From JAATFS01 sp037145635 (GTDB taxonomy: Bacteria > Pseudomonadota > Gammaproteobacteria > Xanthomonadales > Xanthomonadaceae), in NCBI GenBank assembly GCA_037145635.1, contig JBBCXB010000003.1:124001-188000 (forward strand): a DNA stretch of 64,000 nt, given 5' to 3'. Positions 18,223 to 27,073 of the stretch are shown piece after piece; position 1 is the first letter of the stretch, and every line of letters begins with the position of its first letter. The notes under the pieces are model-generated. The model saw only the letters and a list, made by a program, of their open reading frames with translations. It was not told the origin of the DNA and did not search any database. The position numbers and the translations under genes were made by a program.

Positions 18223-18882
18223 ATGCCCGCCTGCGCGCCCGCCGTGGACAGACCGTTCTCGCCCGCCTGCGAACGCAACCGCGAGCCGATCCTGGCGGTG
18301 CTGCGCGAACATTTCGCCGCGCGCCGCGACGTGCTGGAGATTGGCGCGGGCACCGGCCAGCATGCGGTGCACTTCGCTGCGGCGATGCCGTGGCTGCGCT
18401 GGCAGTGCGGCGACCAGGCCGCGCAGCTGTCCGGCCTCGCGCAGTGGCTGGACGCCGCCGCGCTGGCGAACACGCCACCGCCGATCGAGCTGCAGGCGCG
18501 GGCCGCACCGGTGCCGGGCCTGTTCCCGCGGCCGCCCATGCCGCGTGCCGACGATGGCACGGCCCGCGGCTACGATGCGGTGTTCAGCGCCAATACGCTG
18601 CACATCATGGGCTGGCCGCAGGTGCAGGGGTTCTTCGCCGGGCTGCCGGCCGTGCTGGCGGACTCGGCCACGCTGGTGGTCTACGGCCCGTTCAACGATG
18701 CCGGGGCCTTCACCAGCGACAGCAACCGGGTGTTCGATGCCTGGCTCAGGGCGCGCGACCCGGCCGCCGGCCTCCGCGACGCCGAGGCGGTGGACGCGCT
18801 GGCCGCGGCCGCGGGCCTGCAGCTGGTCGAGGACCGGGCGATGCCGGCGAACAACCGCTGCCGGGTGTGGCGGCGCGCCTGA
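18223..18882 (+). CDS. DUF938 SAM-dependent methyltransferase
   Basis: The 219-residue protein begins, after a short leader, with FSPACERNREPIL and the SAM-binding loop LEIGAGTGQHAVHFA, followed by YDAVFSANTLHIM and YGPFNDAGAFTSDSN. This is the diagnostic order of the DUF938 family of class I methyltransferases. The substrate is unknown. It lies 14 bases downstream of the EcsC gene and converges with the flavodoxin-fold gene (16 bases between stops). The GC-rich open frame upstream of 18223 overlaps EcsC and is rejected. Confidence 0.8.
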   Translation: MPACAPAVDRPFSPACERNREPILAVLREHFAARRDVLEIGAGTGQHAVHFAAAMPWLRWQCGDQAAQLSGLAQWLDAAALANTPPPIELQARAAPVPGLFPRPPMPRADDGTARGYDAVFSANTLHIMGWPQVQGFFAGLPAVLADSATLVVYGPFNDAGAFTSDSNRVFDAWLRARDPAAGLRDAEAVDALAAAAGLQLVEDRAMPANNRCRVWRRA

Positions 18883-18898
18883 GCGCGGCCGCCGGGCC

Positions 18899-19510
18899 TC
18901 AGCGCCGCGGCCGCGGGTAGGGGTGGGCCTTCAGCAACCCCGCCAGGTGCGCGGCATTGCGCGCGATCGTGGCGAGGGTGTCGGCCAACGGCTGTGGGGT
19001 CTGGGTCAGGTCGAGATAGTCGGTGCTGCCCATCGCCTCGCCCACCCAGTACGGCGGGCTGCCGGCGGGCAGGGTGAAGCCGACGTCGCTCAGGCCCTGG
19101 TAGAGGTCGGCGGTCACCTTGTGCGCGCCGTCCTCGTTGCCGACCGCCGCGGCCAGCGCGACGCGGCCGAAGGTGGGGTAGACGCCGTCGTCGTCGATCT
19201 CGTCGAGGAACGCATCCATGCGTTCGAGCACGCGCTGCGCGAGGCTGGACGGATGACCCATCCAGATCGGCGTGGCGAGGATGAGGAGGTCGGCGTCGAG
19301 GATGCGCCGGCGCAGTGCCGGCCAGGCATCGCCCGGGCCCTCGTCGGCGCGCACGCCCGGGCGCACGTCGTGGTCGGCCACGCGCACGCTGTCGCCTTCC
19401 ACGCCGTGCGCGGCCAGTGCGTGCAGCAGCTGGTCCAGCAGTTTCTGGGTCGAGGACGGGGCGTCGCCGCCCTTGAGCGAGCAGTTGAGGCCAAAGGCAC
19501 GCAGGGTCAT
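18899..19510 (-). CDS. Flavodoxin-fold NAD(P)H-dependent FMN reductase
   Basis: A 203-residue flavodoxin-like protein with GLNCSLKGGDAPSSTQKLL (phosphate-binding loop for FMN), LLILATPIWMGHPSSLAQRVLERMD (second flavin loop) and ALAAAVGNEDGAHKV (third loop). This order is typical of NADPH-dependent FMN reductases and flavodoxin-family quinone or azo reductases. It is likely cytosolic; the electron acceptor is unknown. It is convergent with the DUF938 gene. Confidence 0.78.
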   Translation of the reverse strand: MTLRAFGLNCSLKGGDAPSSTQKLLDQLLHALAAHGVEGDSVRVADHDVRPGVRADEGPGDAWPALRRRILDADLLILATPIWMGHPSSLAQRVLERMDAFLDEIDDDGVYPTFGRVALAAAVGNEDGAHKVTADLYQGLSDVGFTLPAGSPPYWVGEAMGSTDYLDLTQTPQPLADTLATIARNAAHLAGLLKAHPYPRPRR

Positions 19511-19610
19511 GGGCGGGGCTCGCGCGGGGAAGACCGCACTATCGGGGGCCTGGCATGCGCGGCCCGTCAGCGGCGCGTCGAGCCGCCGTGACGGGCCGTG
19601 CCGGCCGCCC

Positions 19611-21848
19611 TCAGAAGTCGTAGCCCAGCGTGGCCACCACCGAGCGCTCGGCGCCCCAGTAGCAGTAGCCGGTGCCGTAGCAGGCGGCCACGTAGGTGCG
19701 GTCGGTGACGTTGTTGGCGGTCAGCTGCAGCCACAGCCCGCGCAGGCCGGGATTCCAGGCGCCCAGGTCGGCCCGCAGCGAGGCGTCGTACAGGGTGACC
19801 GCGGGCAGCCGCGTGGTGTTCTCGTTGTCGGCCCACTGCTTGCCGAGGCGGCGCACGCCCAGGCCGCCGCTCAGGCCCTCGTCGAGCCGGTAGTGCGCCC
19901 ACAGCGAGGCGATCGTGTTCGGGGTCACGTACGGGGTGTTGCCCTCGTTGCCGTCGACCGAGTCCTCGAAGCGCACGTGGTTGTACGTGTAGCCGGCGAC
20001 CAGGCTGAGCCGGTCGGTGACCTGGGTGTGCGCCTCCAGCTCCACGCCGCGCGCGCGTACCTTGCCGGCGGGCACGTAGGTGGCGGTGATGATGTCGCGG
20101 TTGGCCACGTCCTTCTGGGTCAGGTCGTACAGCGCCAGCGAGTAGAAGTCCGCCCGCCCGGCCGGCTGGTACTTCAGGCCGCCCTCGACCTGCTCGGCGG
20201 TGGTCGGCTTGAGCAGGTTGCCGTCGGCGCCGGCCAGCGCGGTCGGGGTGATCGCCTGGCTGTAGCTGAGGTAGGGCGAGAAGCCGCCGTCGAACGCGTA
20301 CAGCAGCGAGGCGCGGCCGCTGACATGGTCGTCGGTGCGCTTGCGATCGGTGCCGTAGGTGGCGTTCTCGCTCTCCAGCACCAGGTGGTCGTAGCGGGCC
20401 GACAGGTCCAGGTGCCAGCGGTTCCACTCCATCTCGTCCTGCAGGTAAACGCCGGCCTGGCGGTAGCGGCGGGTGGCGTCGTAGGCGTAGACGCCGGGCT
20501 GGGTCAGCGCGGCGTCGAGCCACAGGTTGGCGCCGCCGGCGCCGGTCACCGCGTTCAGGCGGTCGGCGTAGCCGCTGGCGTCCCACAGGTCGTTGCGGTA
20601 CTGGTGGTACTCGGCGCCCAGCACCACGCGGTGCGCGAGCGCGCCGGTGGCGAAGTCGGCCTGCAGCTGGTTGTCGAGCGCGAAGGCGTCGAGCGAGGAA
20701 CGCTCGCCCGAGTAGTAGCGGTTGAGCACATCGCTGCCGGGCACCCAGCCGATCTGGTAGACCTGGTCCTGGGCCACGTTGGAGTGCGTGTAGCTGGCGT
20801 TGGAGCGGAACGCCCAGGTGTCGTCGAAGCGGTGCGCGAACTCGTAGCTGTAGATCTGCTGATAGCGCCGGAACTGGTCGCGCGAGCGCTCGCCGTCGTA
20901 GAAGCCGGTGCTCAGCCGGTAGCCGTTGTGCGGCACGAGGCTGCCCTCGCCGGGGACCGCGCTGTGGTAGCCGCCGGACGGGTCCTTGTGCAGGTAGGCG
21001 CGCAGCACCAGCGAGGTGTCCGCATCCGGCTGCCACAGCAACGACGGCGACAGTGCGTAGCGCTCCTCGCGGGTGTGGTCGTACTGGGTGTCGCTGTTGC
21101 GCGCGATGCCGGTCAGCCGGAACGCCCACTGGTCGTTGATCGCATCGGTGTAGTCGAACGCCGCGCCGGTGGTGCCGTTGTTGCCGGCCATCAGCCGCAG
21201 GTGGCCCTCGGCGTCGAACAGTGGGCGCTTGGAGGTCATCGCCACCAGCCCGCCGGGGATGGTCTGGCCGTACAGCGCCGAGGACGGGCCGCGGATCACG
21301 TCGATCCGTTCCAGGAACCAGGCGTCCACCTGCAGCGCGTTGTAGCTGCCGCCGTCGCTCATCAGGCGCAGGCCGTCGAGGAAGGTGTTGTCGACATCGC
21401 CGCCGTGGAAGCCGCGCAGGGCGACGGTGTCGTAGCGCCCGGCCGCGCCGGCGAAGTTGGTGAACACGCCCGGCGTGTAGTTCAGCGCCTGGTTCACGTT
21501 GACCACGTTCTGGTCTTCCATCTGCTGGCGCGTGACCACCGACACCGACTGCGCGGTGGTGAGCAGCGGCGCGTCGGTCTTGGTCGCGCCCTTGCTGGAC
21601 AGCGCGGTGTAGCCGGAGGTCGGGGCGAGCGCGTCCTCGTTCACCTGCACGGTCGGCAGCCGCGTGACCTGCGGATCGGCCGTGTCCTCGGCGGCGTGCG
21701 CGGTGGCGGCCAGCAGGCTGGCGCCGAGCACCATCGCGCGGATGCCCTGCGCGAGCAAGGCCGGCCGCGGTCTCGCGGCATGCGGGCGCCGCGCCGCGGC
21801 GGCGGGGACAGGGGCGTCGAACGGCGCCGGGAAGAGGGGGAACTGCAT
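19611..21848 (-). CDS. TonB-dependent siderophore receptor, FhuA-like
   Basis: A 745-residue outer-membrane receptor. The N-terminal signal segment ends near ATAHA. The plug domain contains TTAQSVSVVTRQQMEDQNV, ALRGF and RIDVIRGPSSALYGQTIPGGLV, and the 22-strand barrel ends in an aromatic residue (GYDF). The near-terminal CYGTGYCYWGAERSV pattern with two cysteines occurs in ferrichrome/hydroxamate receptors of the FhuA class. It would import ferric siderophores with TonB-ExbBD. ATG at 21848 has AAGGAG 5 bases upstream. The longer open frame toward 22112 lacks a ribosome-binding site. Confidence 0.85.
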   Translation of the reverse strand: MQFPLFPAPFDAPVPAAAARRPHAARPRPALLAQGIRAMVLGASLLAATAHAAEDTADPQVTRLPTVQVNEDALAPTSGYTALSSKGATKTDAPLLTTAQSVSVVTRQQMEDQNVVNVNQALNYTPGVFTNFAGAAGRYDTVALRGFHGGDVDNTFLDGLRLMSDGGSYNALQVDAWFLERIDVIRGPSSALYGQTIPGGLVAMTSKRPLFDAEGHLRLMAGNNGTTGAAFDYTDAINDQWAFRLTGIARNSDTQYDHTREERYALSPSLLWQPDADTSLVLRAYLHKDPSGGYHSAVPGEGSLVPHNGYRLSTGFYDGERSRDQFRRYQQIYSYEFAHRFDDTWAFRSNASYTHSNVAQDQVYQIGWVPGSDVLNRYYSGERSSLDAFALDNQLQADFATGALAHRVVLGAEYHQYRNDLWDASGYADRLNAVTGAGGANLWLDAALTQPGVYAYDATRRYRQAGVYLQDEMEWNRWHLDLSARYDHLVLESENATYGTDRKRTDDHVSGRASLLYAFDGGFSPYLSYSQAITPTALAGADGNLLKPTTAEQVEGGLKYQPAGRADFYSLALYDLTQKDVANRDIITATYVPAGKVRARGVELEAHTQVTDRLSLVAGYTYNHVRFEDSVDGNEGNTPYVTPNTIASLWAHYRLDEGLSGGLGVRRLGKQWADNENTTRLPAVTLYDASLRADLGAWNPGLRGLWLQLTANNVTDRTYVAACYGTGYCYWGAERSVVATLGYDF

Positions 21849-22130
21849 GTGCGCTCCTTCGCGGCGGGGGCGGTGCCCGCCGACATGAGGGCGAACGCCG
21901 TCGCCAGGCAGGCCCGCCGACGCGCGTCCGCACCGGGTTCCACAAGGAAACCAGGGATGGACGGGAAGATGGCGGGCAACGGCGCGGCCGTGGCTGGCGA
22001 AGGGTGCGACGCCGGCGCTCGGCGCCGGGATCGCGGGCGGAACGGGCAGGGCCCTGCGGGCGGTGCCCGGTTCCAGCGCAAAACTATAGTGCGTCGCGGT
22101 CCCGGTGGGCAAACCGCGCCGCCCGCGCCT

Positions 22131-22661
22131 CTAGGGCGGCAGGCGCTGCAGCAGCGCGCGGCCGGCGGGCCAGTCGCCCAGTCCGCTGGCGGCGTTGATG
22201 TGCCCGGCGGCACCGATGTCCACGTAGGCGCTGTGCCAGGCGCGCGCGCAGGCCTGCGCGTAGTCGAGACCGGCATACGGGTCGTCGCGGCTGGCGACCA
22301 GCACGCTGGGGAAGGGCAGCGCCTGCCGCGGCGCCGGCGAGAAGCCCTGCGCCTGCGCCGGGAAGCGCGGGCCCAGCGGATCGGGCACGGCCACCAGCAG
22401 CGCACCGCGCACGGGGCGGCGGGTGCGGCCGGCCCAGTGCGCGACCAGCAGGGCGCCGAGGCTGTGGGCGACCAGCAGCGGCACCGCGCCGGCGGCGGCC
22501 ACCGCCTGCTCCAGCGCCGCTTCCCAGTCCGCCAGCACCGGCGCGTCCCAGTCGCGCTGGACCACGCGCCGCAGGGCCGGGTCGCGCGCTTCCCACAGGC
22601 TCTGCCAGTGGGCCGGCCCGGAATCGCCGATGCCGGGGACGATGAGGACGGGGGAAGGCAT
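22131..22661 (-). CDS. RBBP9/YdeN-family serine hydrolase
   Basis: A compact 176-residue alpha/beta hydrolase. It starts MPSPVLIVPGIGDSGPAHWQ, the family oxyanion region, has nucleophile S67 in VAHSLGALL, an acidic residue in SRDDPYAG near 131, and the catalytic His in AAGHINAASGLG. This size and the DSGPxHWQ motif define the RBBP9/YdeN group, whose bacterial substrates are mostly unknown. ATG 22661 was chosen over a TTG 33 bases upstream. Terminates 282 bases before the siderophore receptor start; same strand. Confidence 0.82.
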   Translation of the reverse strand: MPSPVLIVPGIGDSGPAHWQSLWEARDPALRRVVQRDWDAPVLADWEAALEQAVAAAGAVPLLVAHSLGALLVAHWAGRTRRPVRGALLVAVPDPLGPRFPAQAQGFSPAPRQALPFPSVLVASRDDPYAGLDYAQACARAWHSAYVDIGAAGHINAASGLGDWPAGRALLQRLPP

Positions 22662-22878
22662 GCGGACCCGGCTCCAGGGCGTGAGGAGGGTCAACGCTAG
22701 CAGAGAGAGCAGGCGCGAGCCGGATCGGCCGCCTTCGGCATCGGCGCCGGGCCGACGCGCTGCGCCGTCGTCGCTCCGCTCGCCCGCCCGGGCCCCGCCA
22801 GCGTACCCAGGGCGGAGCCTGCGACGCGAGGCCGGCCTCTTCTACACCATCGTTCTGGCTTGCATGCCCGAGGCTAGA

Positions 22879-23312
22879 TCAATGCAGCCGCCCACCGACC
22901 GCAGGCGCTGCCACTCGCGTCACCGCGTAGACCGCCTGTGTCTCGCGCACACCGCCAGACGAGGGATCCCGCAGCGGCTGGCGCTCGATCTGCCGCAGCA
23001 ACGCCCGCATCTCCTCTACCGCATCGCAGAGCGTGTCGCCGATGGCGGGCAGCGCCTGTGCGGCGCGCTCGGTCGTATCGCCGACGGCCACCACCCTCGC
23101 ATGGGCCAGGGCGGGCTCGATCAAGCGGTTAAGTAAGGCGGTCGATCTGTTCCAGCGTGACCCGAAACGCACTGCCTCCTACTTCCTGCGTCAGTTCGGC
23201 GGTAGCATCGTGTCCGGCCGCGCTTGCGTGGCCGGTACGCTGAGCGGGATAGGGCACCTCGTCCAGCACCAAGTCCACTTGGCCGGCCAGCAGTTCCAGG
23301 CGTGCAAAAACG
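22879..23312 (-). pseudogene. Decayed small gene, possibly XAC0095-like
   Basis: On the minus strand a frame reading LVFARLELLAGQVDLVLDEV is open from a TGA at about 23323 and continues through AFRVTLEQIDRLT to a TAA near 23130. A second frame picks up directly with LLNRLIEPALAHARVVAVGD and runs to 22879. Read as one product with a single frameshift this is a plausible small soluble protein, 5'-truncated at a REP-like hairpin. The style recalls the small Xanthomonas XAC0095-like proteins, but that is from memory and weak. It could also be two short genuine genes. Confidence 0.3.
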
Positions 23313-23313
23313 A

Positions 23314-23348
23314 GGTCAGGTCAATTTGATACGAAAGTGAACCAGACC
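23314..23348. repeat. REP-like inverted repeat
   Basis: GGTCAGGTCAATTT-gatacg-AAAGTGAACCAGACC forms an imperfect hairpin. Similar GGTCAGGT/AAAGTGAACC elements are common between genes in Xanthomonadaceae and are associated with REP-type transposases. It lies 3 bases past the stop of the membrane-protein gene, so it may also serve as that gene's terminator. Confidence 0.45.
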
Positions 23349-23351
23349 GCG

Positions 23352-23723
23352 CTATTGCCACCGGCGGTGTGCCAGCCCGGCTCCGGACGCTGCACCCAGG
23401 GTAGTGGCGACCGCGGTGAACGCGATCGCCCACGCGTTGGTCCGCAGCAGCGCGGGCAAGGCGGCCGGGTCGAGGGGCGCGGCGACGGCGTAGAGCAGGC
23501 CCAGCACTACGCCCCAGAGCGCCAGCCACAGTGTCAACGCGGGCAGTATGAAATCGCGCCGTGCCACCGCGCCGCTGGCTGCGGCGGCCACGAAGGCGAT
23601 CGCTAGGGCCTGTGCAGTCGGGTCGATGGCCTTGCCCAATGGCGAGGCGGACAGTAACGGCTCCGCACAGACCTGGATCGCGAGCATAGTGGCGACGCCG
23701 GGAAGAATGCGGGGTCGATACAT
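23352..23723 (-). CDS. Small hypothetical membrane protein
   Basis: 123 residues with four predicted hydrophobic segments (about 7-25, 38-57, 60-83 and 92-118), no recognised motif and a basic C-terminus. AGGAGG stands 9 bases upstream of the ATG, making this a credible gene. It ends next to the REP-like hairpin. The next gene upstream (23751) is on the same strand with a 27-base gap, so they are probably co-transcribed. No function is proposed. Confidence 0.6.
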   Translation of the reverse strand: MYRPRILPGVATMLAIQVCAEPLLSASPLGKAIDPTAQALAIAFVAAAASGAVARRDFILPALTLWLALWGVVLGLLYAVAAPLDPAALPALLRTNAWAIAFTAVATTLGAASGAGLAHRRWQ

Positions 23724-23750
23724 AGCGAGGCGCCTCCTGCGCCGAGATCG

Positions 23751-24242
23751 TCAGGGCGTGGGGGACACGCGCGAGAAAAAGGCAATCCGCTGCACCGGCG
23801 TGCCATCTTCCTTGAAATACGTTTCCGTCTCAGTCAATACCTTGCCGTCCGCATCCACCGAAAAAACGCGCGTGGAGCGCGGAATGCCTTGATAGACGAT
23901 CTGCATCACGAGGACATTGGGTGCGGGCATCCTCGCAGCGACAACATCGACCCAGTAGTTCCCGGAGGCTCGACCGGGCGTACCGTCCAGGGACAGCGTG
24001 GACTGCGTGAGCATCTTACGATCGTTCTGATCGACTATCTCGACACGGGTCGTCCACTTCCCGTCGGGCTCCTCGCGAAAAGCGAGATCGACGCGCTTGG
24101 GACGTGCTTCCGGCAGCATCGGCAACGTCGCAACGTCCAGCTGCCATCGACCTGCCAACGGTGAACTGGACGGCGACGCGCAAAACGCCGGGGTGGCGTG
24201 GAACGCGACAACGGCCACTGCTGCCATCAATGCTCTTCTCAT
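23751..24242 (-). CDS. Hypothetical exported protein
   Basis: 163 residues with a signal peptide (MRRALMAAVAVVAFHATPAFCA, cleavage likely after residue 22), then a beta-rich domain: LAGRWQLDV, KWTTRVEIVDQNDRKML, NYWVDVVAARMPAPNVLVMQ, RVFSVDADGKVLTET. The pattern resembles small periplasmic lipocalin-like proteins of unknown role. AAGGAGG lies 5 bases upstream of the ATG at 24242, which outweighs the in-frame ATG at 24269. It is probably first in an operon with the small membrane protein. Confidence 0.65.
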   Translation of the reverse strand: MRRALMAAVAVVAFHATPAFCASPSSSPLAGRWQLDVATLPMLPEARPKRVDLAFREEPDGKWTTRVEIVDQNDRKMLTQSTLSLDGTPGRASGNYWVDVVAARMPAPNVLVMQIVYQGIPRSTRVFSVDADGKVLTETETYFKEDGTPVQRIAFFSRVSPTP

Positions 24243-24363
24243 GCTGTCCTCCTTGGAGCGGGCCATCACGCTGCCGGCCTTCGCTGGCAGGGCACCCTTG
24301 CCATGTCCCGCGCCTACGCGTGGAAGAACGGCATTCGCGTGACCTGGCTCAACGATGGCGCAC

Positions 24364-24410
24364 TGGGGTCAGAGTGCATCGCTAGCGTCACACCCGCGCT
24401 GGCGCGGGTG
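24364..24410. repeat. REP-like remnant and 9-bp hairpin
   Basis: CTGGGGTCAGAGTGCA (from 24363) resembles one arm of REP elements that flank RAYT transposases. It is followed by the perfect palindrome CACCCGCGC-TG-GCGCGGGTG at 24391-24410. The pair lies downstream of fbp (minus strand) and may help terminate its transcript, although no T-run follows. Confidence 0.35.
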
Positions 24411-24452
24411 CAACCGGAAGTCTCCACACTGCCCGGCAAGCGGGCAAACGCC

Positions 24453-25469
24453 TCACCCCTGCCCGCGATCATGCTCCAAGTGATACCGCGTCGCCACTTC
24501 CACCTCGTTCTTTGAACCGAGGAACACCGGCACGCGCTGGTGCAGCTGCTCCGGCTGCAGCGCGAGGATGCGCTCGCGGCCGGTGGTGGAGGCGCCGCCG
24601 GCCTGTTCGACCAGCAGGCTCATCGGGTTGGCCTCGTACATCAGCCGCAGCTTGCCGGCCTTGGACGGGTCCTTCTTGTCCCATGGGTAGATGAAGATGC
24701 CGCCGCGGGTCAGGATGCGGTGCACGTCGGCCACCATGCTGGCGATCCAGCGCATGTTGAAGTCCTTGCCGCGCGCGCCCTCGCGCCCGGCCAGCAGGTC
24801 GCCCACGTAGGCCTGCATCGGCGCTTCCCAGTGGCGCTGGTTGGACATGTTGATGGCGAACTCGGCGGTGTCCTCGGGAATGCGCATGTCCGCCTGGGTC
24901 AGCAGGAACGAGCCTTCCTCGCGCTCCAGGGTGAACGCATGGGTGCCGTGGCCCAGGGTCAGCACCAGCATCGTGCTGGGCCCGTAGATGCAGTAGCCGG
25001 CGGCCACCTGCTGGGTGCCCGGCTGCAGGAAGTGCTCGTCGCCCGGCTTGTCGGTGCCGGCCGGCGCGCGCAGCACCGAGAAGATGGTGCCCACCGAGAC
25101 GTTGACGTCGATGTTGGAACTGCCATCCAGCGGATCGAACAGCAGCAGGAAGTCGCCGCTGGGGTACTTGTCCGGCACCGGCTGGCTGTGGTCCATCTCT
25201 TCCGAGGCGCAGGCGGCGAGATGGCCGCCCCAGGCATTGGCCTCGAGCAGGATGTCGTTGCTGAGCACGTCGAGCTTCTTCTGCGCCTCGCCCTGCACGT
25301 TGCCGGTGCCGGCATCGCCGAGCACGCCGCCCAGCGCGCCCTTGCTCACGGCGATGGAGATGCGTTTGCAGGCGCGGGACACGATCGTGATGAGCTGGCG
25401 CAGTTCCGGGCCGATGCGGCCGGCGTGCTGTTCTTCGATCAGGAAGCGGGTCAGCGAGGTTCGCGACAT
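24453..25469 (-). CDS. fbp: Fructose-1,6-bisphosphatase class I
   Basis: A 338-residue cytosolic enzyme that removes the 1-phosphate of fructose 1,6-bisphosphate in gluconeogenesis. Metal/substrate motifs are clear: ASEEMD near 88-93, DPLDGSSNIDVN from 112, GYCIYGPSTMLVLTLG, RWIASMVADVHRILTRGGIFIYPWD and YEANPMSLLVEQAGG. Length matches the proteobacterial enzyme (332-340). ATG 25469 is preceded by many in-frame codons that are not protein-like. In the sugar- and lactate-using context of this genome it supplies gluconeogenic flux. Confidence 0.96.
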   Translation of the reverse strand: MSRTSLTRFLIEEQHAGRIGPELRQLITIVSRACKRISIAVSKGALGGVLGDAGTGNVQGEAQKKLDVLSNDILLEANAWGGHLAACASEEMDHSQPVPDKYPSGDFLLLFDPLDGSSNIDVNVSVGTIFSVLRAPAGTDKPGDEHFLQPGTQQVAAGYCIYGPSTMLVLTLGHGTHAFTLEREEGSFLLTQADMRIPEDTAEFAINMSNQRHWEAPMQAYVGDLLAGREGARGKDFNMRWIASMVADVHRILTRGGIFIYPWDKKDPSKAGKLRLMYEANPMSLLVEQAGGASTTGRERILALQPEQLHQRVPVFLGSKNEVEVATRYHLEHDRGQG

Positions 25470-25680
25470 GGGCGCAGGCAGCCTTTGCGTAGGAAGTGAG
25501 GCGCTATTGTCGCGGCAGACGCGTGAGATTTCGATTAGCCGGCGGCGGCGCGGCTTCAGCCGCGCCTCATCGTGCCGCTGGGCGGGCGCCACGCGCGGCG
25601 TCGCCCGGCATGCGCTTCTGGCCCACCCGGCGATCGCGCAGGCGCAGCCCCGGGTACCGGGGAGGGAAGCGGGCCACGCC

Positions 25681-25712
25681 CATTCCCCTCTCCCGATTCC
25701 CGATTCCCGAAT
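25681..25712. repeat. Dispersed GATTCCC repeat
   Basis: CATTCCCCTCTCCCGATTCC followed by CGATTCCCGAAT is half of the intergenic GGGAATCGGGAATGG-type element seen as a full inverted repeat at 47950-48012. It lies immediately downstream of the aminotransferase stop codon (minus strand). Confidence 0.5.
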
Positions 25713-25713
25713 C

Positions 25714-26916
25714 TCAGTTGCGGCTCACCGACGCCACCGCCTGGGCCACGTAGTCCAGGTTGCGCTGGCTGAGCGCGGCCACGCAGATGCGGCCGGTGCC
25801 CACGGCGTAGATCGCGAACTCGTCGCGCAGCCGGTCCACCTGCGAGCGGGTCAGGCCCGAGTACGAGAACATGCCGGCCTGCTGCTGGATGAAGCCGAAC
25901 TCCGGCGCCCCCAGCTCGGCCAGCTTCTGCACCATGCCGGCGCGCAGGGCATGGATGCGCTCGCGCATCTCGGTCAGCTCCTGCTCCCACATCGCGCGCA
26001 GCTCGGGGCTGGTCAGCACCCCGGCCACCAGCGCGGCGCCGTGGTTGGACGGGCTGGAGTAGATCGTGCGGATGATGCGCTTGACCTGCGACTGCACCGC
26101 CTTGGTCTCGGCGGCGGTGGCCGAGACCACCGACAGCGCGCCCACGCGCTCGCCGTACAGCGAGAACGACTTGGAATACGAGCTGGCCACCACGTAGGCG
26201 TCGATGCCGACCTCGCCCAGCAGGCGCACCGCGAAGGCGTCCTCGTCGATGCCCTTGTCGAAGCCCTGGTAGGCGATGTCGATGAACGGGAACAGCCCGC
26301 GCTCCTTCAGCAGCGCGGCGACGGTGCGCCACTGCGCGTGGCTGAGGTCGGCGCCGGTCGGGTTGTGGCAGCAGGCGTGCAGCAGCACCACGGTGCCCGG
26401 CTCCAGCTTCTCCAGGTCGGCCAGCATGCCTTCGAAGTTCAGGCCGTGCGTGGCCGCGTCGAAGTAGGTGTAGTCCACCACCTCGAAGCCGGCGGCGGAG
26501 AACACCGCGCGGTGGTTCTCCCAGCTGGGGTTGGAGATGGCGATGGTGGAGGTCGGCAGCAGCTTCTGCAGCAGGTCCGCGCCCACGCGCAGCGCGCCGC
26601 TGCCGCCGATGGTCTGCGAGGTGGCCACGCGCCCGGCCTCGAGCAGCGGCGAGTCCGCGCCGAACAGCAGCTGCTGGGTGGCGGCGTCGTAGGCGGCCAG
26701 GCCGTCGATCGGCAGGTAGCCGCGCGGCTTGGCGTCCAGCGCCAGCTGCTGCTCGATCCGCGACACGGCGCGCAGCAGCGGGATGCGGCCGTTCTCGTCG
26801 TAATAGATGCCCACGCCCAGGTTGACCTTGGTCGGGCGGCTGTCGGCGTTGTAGGCCTCGGTCAGGCCCAGGATCGGGTCGCCTGGGACCTGTTCCACGT
26901 TTGCAAAGAAGGACAC
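25714..26916 (-). CDS. tyrB: Aromatic/aspartate aminotransferase, class I
   Basis: A 400-residue PLP enzyme of fold type I. It opens with SFFANVEQVPGDPILGLTEAYN, has NPSWENH near 129-135, ACCHNPTGADLS with the PLP-contacting Asn/Asp, FIDIAYQGFDKG, and the Schiff-base lysine K249 in SSYSKSFSLYGER. It transfers amino groups among aspartate, glutamate, phenylalanine and tyrosine. Start is GTG at 26916, fixed by homology to the conserved N-terminus SFFANV; no strong ribosome-binding site is seen there. Whether it prefers aromatic or aspartate substrates is not decidable from the sequence. Confidence 0.92.
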   Translation of the reverse strand: MSFFANVEQVPGDPILGLTEAYNADSRPTKVNLGVGIYYDENGRIPLLRAVSRIEQQLALDAKPRGYLPIDGLAAYDAATQQLLFGADSPLLEAGRVATSQTIGGSGALRVGADLLQKLLPTSTIAISNPSWENHRAVFSAAGFEVVDYTYFDAATHGLNFEGMLADLEKLEPGTVVLLHACCHNPTGADLSHAQWRTVAALLKERGLFPFIDIAYQGFDKGIDEDAFAVRLLGEVGIDAYVVASSYSKSFSLYGERVGALSVVSATAAETKAVQSQVKRIIRTIYSSPSNHGAALVAGVLTSPELRAMWEQELTEMRERIHALRAGMVQKLAELGAPEFGFIQQQAGMFSYSGLTRSQVDRLRDEFAIYAVGTGRICVAALSQRNLDYVAQAVASVSRN

Positions 26917-27073
26917 GGCGGTACTCGTTGGAGGACGGAGGAGGGGGCTTCTGGAACCGGCCGGAGCGGCCCGGCCAAACCATTTCATCCTAACAGGGCC
27001 GGACCGGGGCGGTGACACGGTTCTTTCCATACGCGGGGGTGCGGCCCGGGTACGGATCGGCGAAACTGCACGG

